Source: Syncephalis plumigaleata (taxonomy: Eukaryota; Zoopagomycota; Zoopagomycetes; Zoopagales; Piptocephalidaceae). From it: DNA of 64,000 nucleotides. Positions 37,425 to 48,227 of the stretch are shown piece by piece. Numbering within the stretch: position 1 is the stretch's first letter; every line of letters begins with the position of its first letter. The stretch covers positions 930,001 to 994,000 of the forward strand of contig JAIXMF010000006.1 of NCBI GenBank assembly GCA_025201365.1, read 5' to 3'. The notes below the pieces were generated by a model. That model ran no database searches, was not told where the DNA came from, and saw nothing but the letters and a program-made list of their open reading frames with translations. Made by a program: the position numbers and the translations under genes.

Positions 37425-39070
37425 TGTAATTCTAAGCTATGCTAATCTAATATACGTTATTCACTAGAAGAATACTAGACTGTATAAATAGTTTCAAGTA
37501 GCTATAAAACTAGCAATGATGATGCTTATCGTTGCAAGAACATTCGAATGAGTTTATTCTATAAAAAGAACAAGTATAGCCGGTGTATATATGGTATTGC
37601 ACAATGGTGGTTTCTGGTTGTATCGGAGTTCCCAGAACTATATAAATGCCATATTGTAAAATGATATAAATGGCAATTACCTTTGCCATAAATGTAGTAT
37701 CAGTAACACAATAATAGCACACCAATTTACTACAACCCTATATAATACACAAATGGACACTTTACTGTGACTATTATACACGATATTCACTTTGCCATTC
37801 CATTCATACAAGACTGTCTTGCTTGTATCTTACTATTACTAGTGCTGTTGGTGCTTATTCAGTGCTAGTTTCCTTTTCACTAATGAGCAGTATCGGAAGG
37901 TGAATTATTCACGTGGTTGCTACTTCATCAAGTACACCCAAATGTGTACGTGTACGAGTAAAAAGTCCGCACGTTTGCAAACACACATCTTACACACACG
38001 CTCCTTCTATCTGGCCATGATATTGCATCCAACTTTGGAAGGCGTATTGGCATGGTCACTTGCCTGTTTCTCTAGTACATACGATACAACGTGGACAGTG
38101 TAACAAGTCACCAGTATTTACTCCGTTTGTTTTATTTTCCTTTTGGCAATGTCAGTCTACAAACAATGAATGTATGTCCGATCAGTCTACATGTATTTAT
38201 TGGCATTTCCTGTGTCTTCTCTCAATGTAGCAACTTGTCTTTTATTCTCGTTTATTTCTTGTTCTTGTTACTCGTCTATTTTTGCTCCTTTCCTTTCCTC
38301 TCCTTTTCTTCTTCTACTTCTTCGCTTCTACTTTTTCTTTCCTTTCATTCAAATACCTTGTAACCTTAGCGAGAAACATACGCACACCCGCACACCCACC
38401 CACACACATACGCATATACTCACGCGCGTTAAGGTATTGATTGTTGCACGTAACCGCCTTATATCCTTCATTCAATCTGTATTACGCATTGAAATACCAT
38501 TTGTGTATGCGTATTAGTTTTCTTTTACGATTTTCAATCATCAGCCAGTAAATGACACGAACTACACTCAACACGAGATAAACAATTTTGCTTCAGACTA
38601 TTTTAACGAATTACTTCTACGCACTCCTTGCACGAATTGATGCACAGAGAGAAGGAAAATAAGAAGATAACGCAACAACAACAATAACAATAACATTAAT
38701 CGTGTAGTATTAGCAAATATAATCTACAAGTTGATGATTCAGTATTCCTTTCCTTATGCTATACGCTTCACCTTTACCTTTTATCTATAAGCATTAGTGA
38801 TCCTATCTATTACGTCTCAACTACCAGTGTAACTCGTATTACCACTATTTCTACTACTTTTAAACACATTTTTGCCACTAGGTTTGCGTGAAAGCAAGAA
38901 GGTTGATCTTTTTTGCAACAATTTACGCTAGATATAACCCAATCACTTTCTTCTATTCATTCTTCTATTCCTTTTTAATTACGCGTACGCATTCGTTGCC
39001 TTTCTTTTCCTATTCTTAATTACTATTACTCTTATTACTACTGCTATTGTTATTATATATCCTTATTTCC
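37425..39070. other. Intergenic region, 7TM-RGS / orphan 7TM
   Basis: About 1.65 kb of AT-rich DNA with a CACACACA-type run near 38380-38420 and T/C-rich stretches at about 38270-38350 and 38940-39030, the latter just before the next ATG. No gene is supported. Confidence 0.5.
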
Positions 39071-40738
39071 ATGTACGACATCAACGAATCGGCATCACCA
39101 CCGGCATCGATAGAAGTGGTCATCATCGTATTGCACATCTTTTCCTTAATCGGAGCAATATGTGTCTTTTACACGCAAGCAAAGTTACAACGTTGGTTCA
39201 TCGCACGTTACTCGGTGACCATGATTCTGTACCACTTGTCGCAACTCATTCATTTGACACTCTACGGTGTGATGATGATTGATGCTCCTGCCGCTGCATG
39301 TTTCACGAGACGAACCATTGCTCTTTACGCTCCACGGGCAATGCAAATATTTGCAGCTGGTTTCGCATGTCGTATTTGGCGTGCGGTAATCCGACAAGAG
39401 ACGGGCATATTCAACGCGACCGACAGTTGGAAACGTATCGATCGATGGACGAGCTGGCTCGCTTACTGTGTACCGATTATTCCCGCGGCACTAGGTAGTA
39501 TACCACAACTGGTCATATGGGAATCAGTGAGGAAAACCTCCGTCTACGATTGTCGATATGCTTACTCGGTACGATGGCAATTGGCCGGTGCCGATGCTGC
39601 ATGGGCAGTCCCACCCACGGTGATCTGTCTCGGTATGCTACTAGCGAGTGTCGTACAGTTTCTACGTCGATGGGGTGGTATGCTACGCTATCTCGATGCT
39701 CGTCTACTGCCCATCAATGTTATTGTACGACTTTTGGTGGTTTGCACCAATATTGGTGTCGCCGGTGTATTCCACGTCTACTTGAGCTTCCACGAATACG
39801 CGGGTGTCTCGGGTGGTCCATGGGCACCGGCCGGTCCCGATCCCAGCAATTGGCCGGAAGATGTTCGTCAGCACGAACTAGTACGTCAAATGATAGGCGA
39901 CTTACTAAGCTCGATGCTAGGCATTCTAGACTTTTTCGCATTTGCTACTGACAGCGATAGTCTACGCATTTTAAGTGGACAATGCTGTGGTAAATCATCG
40001 GATGTCTTATACGAACCACCGAAACCTATTATTATTCATGCTAACATTATTGGTCGACCCATTAACTACACTAGTAATGACACTAGTAGTAGCAGTAATG
40101 GAAATGGTAATTTTATTAATTATACTGCTAATGAGCATAATGAGCATAATGATTGCTATCAACAACAACAACAGAAACAACAACAGCAGCAACAGCATCG
40201 CTATGGTACAGGAAATACAACAGAGAAACCGCCCTATTCCGTTTATTTAGAAAGCTCACAATATTACGGAGAATCCAATAAGAATACCAATAATAATGAT
40301 GATGTAGACGACGAGCCTCAATGGATTGGAGATGTCACCGACAATTCCATAAGAATGCCCATGTCCGAACGTGAAAGTCTTTATTACACACCTACAAGCA
40401 CTTCAATATTGGCAGATACCATAACAACAACAACTAATACTAATACTAATACAATTACTAGACCATTGTCTCTTAGTAATAGTATTAGTAATCATAGTAA
40501 TCATGTTAATGCACGTAACGTTCTACATTCAAGAACGACCAGCACGATATTCTCTACTCGTCTAAATTCGATTCATAACAGTTGTGATAACGACCACGGT
40601 ACGCAAGAGATCATCTCATCAGTTGTTGTGCCACGCCGTCAAAGATCTAATTTAACTCGTGCATCTTTAGCGATAAATCAGCAACCACCCAGAGTGAGGA
40701 AAGTTAGCTTGGCAGCAGTTGGACAACAGCAACCATAA
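39071..40738 (+). CDS. Seven-helix orphan receptor-like protein with long disordered tail
   Basis: A 555-residue intronless protein from the ATG at 39071 (MYDINESAS). Seven hydrophobic segments occupy about residues 12-300: IEVVIIVLHIFSLIGAICVF, VTMILYHLSQLIHLTLYGVM, AMQIFAAGFACRIWRAVI, WLAYCVPIIPAALGSIPQL, PPTVICLGMLLASVVQFL, LLVVCTNIGVAGVFHVYL and LLSSMLGILDFFAFA. A Cys just before helix 3 (AAACFTRR) and one in the second outer loop (VYDCRY) could form the disulphide common in GPCRs. The remaining ~230 residues are low-complexity Asn/Gln/Thr-rich (CAA and AAT runs near 40150-40200 and 40430-40510), a likely cytoplasmic tail. It does not resemble the paralogous pair at 3985 and 7724. No ligand can be inferred. 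It follows the 7TM-RGS gene on the same strand. No frame breaks. Confidence 0.78.
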   Translation: MYDINESASPPASIEVVIIVLHIFSLIGAICVFYTQAKLQRWFIARYSVTMILYHLSQLIHLTLYGVMMIDAPAAACFTRRTIALYAPRAMQIFAAGFACRIWRAVIRQETGIFNATDSWKRIDRWTSWLAYCVPIIPAALGSIPQLVIWESVRKTSVYDCRYAYSVRWQLAGADAAWAVPPTVICLGMLLASVVQFLRRWGGMLRYLDARLLPINVIVRLLVVCTNIGVAGVFHVYLSFHEYAGVSGGPWAPAGPDPSNWPEDVRQHELVRQMIGDLLSSMLGILDFFAFATDSDSLRILSGQCCGKSSDVLYEPPKPIIIHANIIGRPINYTSNDTSSSSNGNGNFINYTANEHNEHNDCYQQQQQKQQQQQQHRYGTGNTTEKPPYSVYLESSQYYGESNKNTNNNDDVDDEPQWIGDVTDNSIRMPMSERESLYYTPTSTSILADTITTTTNTNTNTITRPLSLSNSISNHSNHVNARNVLHSRTTSTIFSTRLNSIHNSCDNDHGTQEIISSVVVPRRQRSNLTRASLAINQQPPRVRKVSLAAVGQQQP

Positions 40739-41175
40739 TGCTATGTTTAGTAAATATTCTTAAATATCATTTCTGCTTATTATTACTAGTATGTATATTG
40801 TATTATATGAATGTATAGATATGACAAGTAATCAATTAACTGGTTAACACGCACGTTTTCTCTTTCTTTTCTATCGTGGTAACATTTATTGATTGAATGC
40901 CATCTTATCGCACTCCGACTCGTTCCGTCCACCAATCACTTGGCGGATACGGAGATTGATCTCGTTGATCCATCAATTTATCAGGGTAGCACCACACCAC
41001 TATTTAACATTCCGGCACTGCTCACCCTAATACACGCTCGCTCCCGTAGTCTTTTCCTTCTTGAGTTCTCTTTCTCTCGCGCACACACACACGCGTCTGT
41101 CGCGGTTATTCGTTCTTCTACTCTTATAACTGTTCATCTCATCTCATCTCATCGTATATTCTATTTTATCTCATC
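40739..41175. other. Intergenic region before asparagine synthetase
   Basis: About 440 bases. A T/C-rich tract at about 41040-41085 and CATCTCATCTCATC-type repeats just before the ATG suggest promoter and leader. No gene is seen. Confidence 0.5.
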
Positions 41176-43246
41176 ATGTGTGGTATTTGTGCTGTCTTCA
41201 ACTATCACGGCGATGCCGAGCAGTATCGTCACCGTGTTCTCGAAATGTCAAAGCTCATTCGGCATCGCGGTCCAGACTGGAGTGGTTGTGTCGTGTCGGG
41301 TCAGCATATCATTGCACACGAGCGTTTAGCCATTGTTGGCGTAGGTAAGACTGCTAAATAAAATGAACGTGTCTAGTATTGGACGCGTGACTAATCTCAT
41401 GATATACTTGTCCTATTATCATATTGAATGTATAGATAGTGGAGCACAGCCACTTACCAATGCCGATGGAACAATCATCCTATCCGTTAACGGAGAGATC
41501 TACAATCATCTCGAGTTACGGAAACAGTTGAAACGCAAGGATATTGAATTCAAGACGCAATCAGACTGTGAAGTCATCATTTATCTGGTAGGTGTTTGTT
41601 TTATTAGTAGTAGTAGTAGTAGTAGTAGTAGTAGCATTCATTAACTTGTCTTTATAGTATGAAGAAATGGGAGTGGACATGGTCAATCTACTCGATGGTA
41701 TGTTCAGCTTCGTCTTGGTTGACACGCGTAAACAACGAGTGATTGCTGTTCGTGATCCCATTGGTATTACGACACTCTATCGTGGTCATCATAGCTCGCA
41801 TCCGGAGACACTCTACTTTGCCTCGGAGATGAAGTCGATCCACGAAGAGTGCGACAACATCGAGTCATTCCCACCGGGACACATGTTCGACTCGCTTACC
41901 GGAGAGTTGACGCGTTACTACCGACCAGTATGGTGGGATGGTAGCAATGTGCCGACTACACCGGTCGATCTCACACAGATCCGTACGGATCTCGAGGCTG
42001 CCGTACGTAAACGTCTAATGAGCGAGGTGCCTACGGTGTACTGCTAAGCGGTGGTCTCGACTCTAGTCTTATCGCTAGTATTGCAGTGCGTGAAGCAGAG
42101 AAACTACGTCTACAAGCGGCGGAAAACAATGGACAACAAGTTGATTTTAGTAAGTGATTTGTTTCTCTTGCTTTCTTAGTACTAATTAGTTGATTGATGC
42201 ATTTGTAGATGCGCTTACCGGATTCCCGAAACTACACTCGTTCAGTGTTGGCTTGCAAAACTCGCCCGATCTATTGGCAGCCCGTGAAGTGGCCAAATTC
42301 TTGGACACCGCGCATCACGAGTTCACCTTTACTTTGCAGGAAGGTCATGACGCCATTGCCGATGTGATCTATCACTTGGAGACCTACGATGTTACTACTG
42401 TTCGAGCCAGTACGCCCATGTACCTGCTTAGTCGTAAGATCAGCTCGCTTGGTGTGAAGATGGTACTTAGCGGTGAAGGAAGTGACGAGATATTTGGAGG
42501 TTAGTTTGATAGATAGATATATTATTTTACTAGATTATTTATATATTGTATTCATGCATACTTTTCCTATTACTAGGCTATCTTTACTTCCACAAGGCAC
42601 CAACACCTGCTGATTTCCATGCCGAACGGTACAACGTGTCCAGAATCTCCATACTGCCGATTGTCTACGTGCCAACAAGTCAACAATGGCATGGGGTCTA
42701 GAGGCGCGCGTTCCATTCTTGGATCGTTCATTCCTCGACACTTGCATGACAATCGATCCAAAGGATAAGCTGATTCTATCGGATCGTGCGGAAAAGTATA
42801 TCCTACGAAAGGCCTTTGACTGTCCGGAGAAGCCATACCTGCCACATCATATTCTATGGCGTCAAAAGGAACAATTCTCGGATGGTGTCGGTTACAGCTG
42901 GATCGATTCACTCCATGATCAAGCTGAGAGCTTAGTGAGTGACGAGGCATTCGCTCAACGTGCCACACGCTGGCCTGAAGACACGCCCAAGACAAAGGAA
43001 GCCTACTGGTATAGGGACATCTTCGAGAACGATTCCCTGGCAAGGCCACCGCTGGTACAGTAGTACGTTGGATTCCACGTGCTGATTGGGGTAAGTAAAC
43101 AAGAATGGTGTCCGCTTTATTATTTGCAAGATGTGTGTGTGTGTTAACATGAACACCTATCCCACTCGTTTATATTAGGTTGTCCGGAGGATCCATCAGG
43201 TCGTGCGCAAGCAGTACATACGGCTGCCTATGACAAATCAGCTTAA
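41176..43246 (+). CDS. ASN1: Asparagine synthetase (glutamine-hydrolysing)
   Basis: Cytosolic enzyme that makes asparagine from aspartate, glutamine and ATP. The protein begins MCGICAVF, giving the Cys2 nucleophile of class II glutaminases once Met is removed. Exons start at about 41176, 41436, 41659, 42209, 42578 and 43180, joined by short GT-AG introns. Glutaminase landmarks are [18 protein letters not shown] and VNGEIYNH; the synthetase domain shows the PP-loop [10 protein letters not shown] near 42045, [28 protein letters not shown] and [14 protein letters not shown]. The end is [11 protein letters not shown] at 43246. Three missing-base frame changes lie at about 42030 (before GVLLSGG), 42625 and 43035; filling one base in each run restores standard sequence (for example [11 protein letters not shown]). 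One intron holds a (TAG)n repeat. Confidence 0.96.
41605..41634. repeat. (TAG)n trinucleotide repeat in an asparagine synthetase intron
   Basis: Ten tandem TAG units within an intron. Confidence 0.9.
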
Positions 43247-43500
43247 ACAATGCTCGATCGATCGATAGTCATTGCTCAAAATATACTGTTGCTATTATAT
43301 ATGATGACACATTGAGTAATAATAATAATAATAACAGCAAGTTGCTATAGCACGTAATAAATAAATACTGATAAAATGTACGACAGTAGTGTTAATCATG
43401 TATATATGTCAGTAAGATAAATAAGTAAATATATGATTACTGCGAAATGGAGAATGCGAGAGGAAGGAAAATTCATTCTTTTTTTCTTTTTATATTCATA

Positions 43501-44005
43501 ATGAGATTACTAACTCATAACATGCTGCAATGCCACGCTCGTGGCTGCAGTACACGCAACTATCCGTTACGTTTTGAAGATGTACAACTAGACACGGAAG
43601 GAGAAACGGAAATGAATCCGGATTTTCTTACTGGTATGTTGCCAAAGCTAGACTGGACTGCACTTCGTACCACGGCTATTCAGGTGGGTAATCGCGACGA
43701 TACGTGATAAATTACAATACAAGCAACTACTGATACTATTGTTATACTTGCAGCTTGGTATTACAGAATTACCGGAACAAGTACCTGAAGAGATGAACGA
43801 AGCAGTTCTAAGTGCTCTTCACAAGATTCTACTGGAAGTAAGTGGCATGATAATGTGATGTTCGTTCATTTCCGTTTATTAATCGATATCATTTACGCTG
43901 ATAGACACGCGTCATCGAAGGCAAAATGGTATGCGATGGTTGTGGACACGTTTATCGATCAAGGATGGTGTCGCCAACATGTTGCTCACCGAGCATGAAG
44001 TCTAA
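43501..44005 (+). CDS. TRM112: Trm112, methyltransferase-activating zinc protein
   Basis: A small partner that stabilises several methyltransferases acting on tRNA, rRNA and translation factor eRF1 (in yeast Trm9, Trm11, Bud23, Mtq2). The conserved start MRLLTHNMLQCHARGC is at 43501; a longer frame upstream is not conserved. Three exons are split after the codon for Gln in ALRTTAIQ and after ALHKILLE. They give LRFEDVQLDTEGETEMNP, PKLDWTALR and VIEGKMVCDGCGHVY. The four zinc ligands are visible as Cys10 and Cys15 plus the later CDGC pair. After YR the frame is off by one base; supplying it gives IKDGVANMLLTEHEV, the normal Trm112 end, so I place the stop at 44005. It lies 254 bases downstream of asparagine synthetase on the same strand. 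Confidence 0.93.
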
Positions 44006-44483
44006 ACGGAAATGACACCGCGTTGAATGCGTCTAATTAATATTAAAGCTTTATTTTGATTAATAGTCATTTAGTGTAAAATATTGATGATGGAATTATT
44101 GTAGAAAGACATTTGTTTTTGAGTTACGAAGATTGTAAAATGAATGAAGAAAGCAAGCAAGCATAGGAATGACGGCTACTTGAAGGAATTTGCCATTGCT
44201 TGTGCTCGATATGAAGGAATAAATCAACGATTGTTAGATGTAAAAAGAAAGGGTACGATAAATATCGTAAACGAGTAATCTAGCAGTATCAAGAAGTGAA
44301 TGACGTGGAAATCGATAAAGTAATGGGAGAACCACCTTTGGAAAGTCGTGATGGCAATGATACTGTAGATGTTAGAAAGCTGTATGATCATTTAGGATGG
44401 TGAATTCAAGAATCAAAGAAAGCGAGCGAGATGGATAGATAGATAGATTGTAAGTTGAGTGGGAACGATGCTACACGTCAAGA
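44006..44483. other. Convergent intergenic region, TRM112 / histidine kinase
   Basis: About 480 AT-rich bases between two 3' ends. AATATTAAAGC-type poly(A)-like words lie just after TRM112. No gene is seen. Confidence 0.5.
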
Positions 44484-47400
44484 CTAGATGGTATGCTTGA
44501 AGATGAAATCACGTTCAACCGCCAATTGACGTACTACTTCGTGTAGATCGTCAAAACGGACTGGTTTAAGGATGCAATAATCAATGCCTGACTGCAACAC
44601 ACGTTGTCGATGTGCGTAACTAGCATTAGCGGTAACAGCGACAATACGCATGCGTGGCAATGTATTAGTGTACGATTCGTAGTAGATGTTGTTAATTTCG
44701 TGACACGAACTTGTGATTCTTTGCAAATTTGACATGAACTCGATCCTTCCGTATGAGCCTCTTTGCTATCTGAATCCCGTGGTACTCGTAGATTTCACGA
44801 ATTTGACGTGATGCCTCGAATCCATCCATGCTACACGTTCATCACTCGATTAATAGTTGTTCATGCTGATGTTTGCCTACTTACACTGGCATACCACAAT
44901 CCATGAGAACCAGATCGTAGTGCTCCTTTCGACATTGTTGCACGGCTACGAGGCCATTTTCACACTCGACAACATTGACCATCCCGAGACGGCCTAGCAT
45001 GCGTACAATAAGTTTACGCACCACAAAGTTATCCTCGACAACTAGAACGCGTAGATCGGCGACACTGTGAACGCGTTAACTGGTGCTGGTGCTGGTGCTG
45101 TACATTGCGTGTTTGCTCGGCAATCATCTGTCGCACTCGTGACTCGAGTGGAATGATCTCCTTCGAGCAAATCATTGCTGGCGATTCGTTTATCATCGAT
45201 ATCCATGGTACCAGGTATACCGGTTGATCCCCATCAGCAACGTTGCAGTTCATCGATGCTTGATCCATTGATGGTATATTTGCTTGTTTAGTCGTTGTGG
45301 ATTACTTGTCGCCAGACAAAGTGGTATACGTACGCGGAATTCACTTCCCTTGCCTGGCATCGTTTGCTCAAGCCAGAGATCTCCCGACATTGATTGGACG
45401 AGACCTTTACATACCACTAGACCCATACCTAAGCATCGTCATTGTTGCGTAGCATTACGTATTATTCGATAGGTTAGCATAGTCACGAGTAAGTATGTAC
45501 AATTACATTGCACGCTAGTTGCACGAAAATACTTACCTGCTCCTTCATGATTCGGGTCACCATTGTCAGAGTTCAAGATAAACAATTGTTCGCACGCATC
45601 ATTGGTAATACCGCTTCCATTATCCTATATAATAATCACGATGATAAATAAATAGATTCAATAAGAATGTTGCTATCGTTACTATTCTGCATCAATCTTG
45701 CACTTACCGATATGCTAAATATTATAGATTTACTTGAAAGCGATCCTTGAGTGTCATTTCGTTCATTTGATTCGGGGCGGTCATCATTGTCCTCCATGAA
45801 TACCCGTACAACTACCTCACCTTTAGGGCCAACCGCCTATGAGGTTGAACAGCAAAATGGCATTAGTCATTTGCATGTCAGTCTGCCAACATGCTGGATT
45901 ACCTGACAGGCATTTCGAATGAGGTGTTTTAACACTCGCATTATCTTATTACGATCAACTAATCTGATGTTAGACGCTATTCGGCTACCTTTCAATCTAC
46001 ACTACTTGCCTTGAATCCATTCCGGAAGTTGATCATCTATTTCTAGACGCATTGCCGGACATGCATTCTCAAGTGCTGGCTCCTTCGCTTTTTGCTCGCT
46101 CGTCATCGATGCCAGATTATACTCTGTCTCGATGGAATCCTGAGCGAGAAAACCGCCAAGATTCAACGATTCCTCCACGCGTGAAAACGCCATCTCGACC
46201 ATTTCCTTCACGGATATAGTACGTATTTCCAGGACAGACACTGTTGGTACACCGGTAGTACTCCAGAATATCAAATCGATAAGATCATCAATCATGCGCG
46301 TTATCTTTTCCGATGCAGCAAGGATGACTCGCAATTGTGCGCGTGCCTCTATGATATTAGACGTACGGGCCATCTCTGCTTTGGACTCTTGACCTGATCC
46401 AGTCGCGTTCACCTCAAGGACAGTTTGCATCAATGAGCAACAGAGGCAATAGTTTGTAATGGTGTACTGTAATTCAACCTTGATTAATATCCAACAGCAG
46501 AATGCACTCATATTAACATTACTCACCGAAGTTCATGTGAGAATCGTGCTACAATAGCAATAAAATAGAAATAAAATAGAAATGATGTTAGTGTATGTTA
46601 CATAATCAATAATAGCGAAATGTAAATAAAAGACGGTGTATATATGTGGGTAAGAACTTGTAAAAGTAAGTATACTTGAAAAGTAGCACATTTGCTTATG
46701 CTCTACTTTCCAACTCATGTATGTATATATGCATGTATGTGTATATGTATATTACGAACCATATAAAACCTCTGATGCCATGGAAATACAATTGAGATTC
46801 GTATGTGAAAGATAGGCAAGCTGCGAGAATCCAAGCAAGTGGAATGCAATCGGTTGTAGCTCATTATCATTATTATCATCACCATTCCTATTCATATTCA
46901 TATTATGATGGTTATGATGGTTATAATGATTGCGGTCATTATTCCGGCCAAGCAAATCCATTAACGAGAAACGGTCGCAATTTAAATAGTTCCCCGATGA
47001 ATTCACGAAAGAAGCAATATCACGCTGTAAACAGCTGTATGGTTCACTAGACTTACCAAATACGTTGTCGCGATTCATGTAGGAGAAATGACGTTCAGAA
47101 TCGTGAGTGTGATCATGTTTTGTGCTAGTACCATGATTATGCCGACTAGCTCGATGTGTTCGAGCACGTTTCTGCGTTGGTTGTTGATTCGCACGCGTTA
47201 CCACCTCACTAGATGATTTATCATCGGTCGTGATCATCACAGCATCGTCGTCATCGCCGTCATCATTACTGTCCTGCTTGCTAGGATCTTCTTGCTCTTC
47301 AAGAGCATCGCTGGCAGTTCTTTTCATTGTTTTACCGACCTCCTGTACTTTTTCCGAATTACTATTAGCTGAACTGAGCGGATTATCATCCTCGGTGCCT

Positions 47401-48227
47401 AAATGCGAGAACACATCAGCAAATGCCGTTCGAAGCCATGAATCGACTAAGCGTAACACCCAGTCCACTTCGAGTAAGCGGCCTTCCTGCGCCTCTTCGG
47501 GGAACTTCTTTAGCGCTTCTTTGGGAAAGAATATACAGAATAGGAATCCCAGCTGTGGAGGAAGATTAGGCGGGTCATTCTGCATGCTGTCCTCCAAATG
47601 TTCCGGTGGAATTTGTACAAATGACGGACTAATATAATGGGCGACATAGGCTGTGCCACTTTTCGCGAATTGACTGAACATTTTTGTAAATTCACCAGAT
47701 GCATCATTACTGCCCGTGTCTAGCTTAGCGGGCGATTCAGCTGGTATTGTTCTTTCGGTGGATGAACCCTCACTCGTGTCATGCTCGTTATTCTTGTCGA
47801 TTGACGTGGCAAATGTACGCGGCCACCAATCGGGTGATTCAGCATTGCCGTCCTCGCTCTCGTTTACATGAAGACGGCCGTATCCTTTGACAAATTGCGA
47901 ACGATGGAATCGAGTTGCATACGGCTCAAAGGTAAATATAGCTCCATCCGAGGGTATTCTCTCTGCGGGATTTTTTGGAGTGCCTGATTCAGGTAGTGGA
48001 AAGCCATAAGTACGATACATATGATAATTGGTGACTGGATCGATGGCCACGGGGTAGAGAAAGGCCACGAGCGGTGCATCCAATAGCACACGTATAGCAT
48101 CACAGATATGCCGGAAATACTGCGACGGCGAATCAACTAGCTCGTCCAGCTGCAGATGAAGAGTGTCGAGGGCATCAATAAGTGCAACGCCAGTCTCGGC
48201 TTTTTCCGGCAACGATGGCTTAACCAT
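44484..48227 (-). CDS. Hybrid histidine kinase (GAF-like region, HisKA, HATPase, receiver)
   Basis: A two-component sensor, probably cytosolic since no membrane helix is seen. The N-terminal ~530 residues hold a GAF-like region (about 47600-48180), a long acidic disordered insert and a His/Asn-rich stretch. The phosphoacceptor H-box FSHELRTPLQTIA is created by joining exons across an intron at about 46523. HATPase shows the N box LKHLIRNACQ, DNGSGI, and GMGLVVCKGLVQ, then MPGKGSEFRVRIPL. The receiver follows: VLVVEDN, phosphoacceptor Asp in LVLMDCGMPVMDGFEA, VAVTANA and ILKPVRFDDL. The stop is at 44484. An intron at 45959-46009 uses a GC donor (AAG|GCAAGT). About six missing-base frame changes occur, mainly in the linker and receiver. 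I prefer the ATG at 48227 (MVKPSLPEK); one at 48350 is also in frame. The signal sensed is unknown. Confidence 0.87.
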
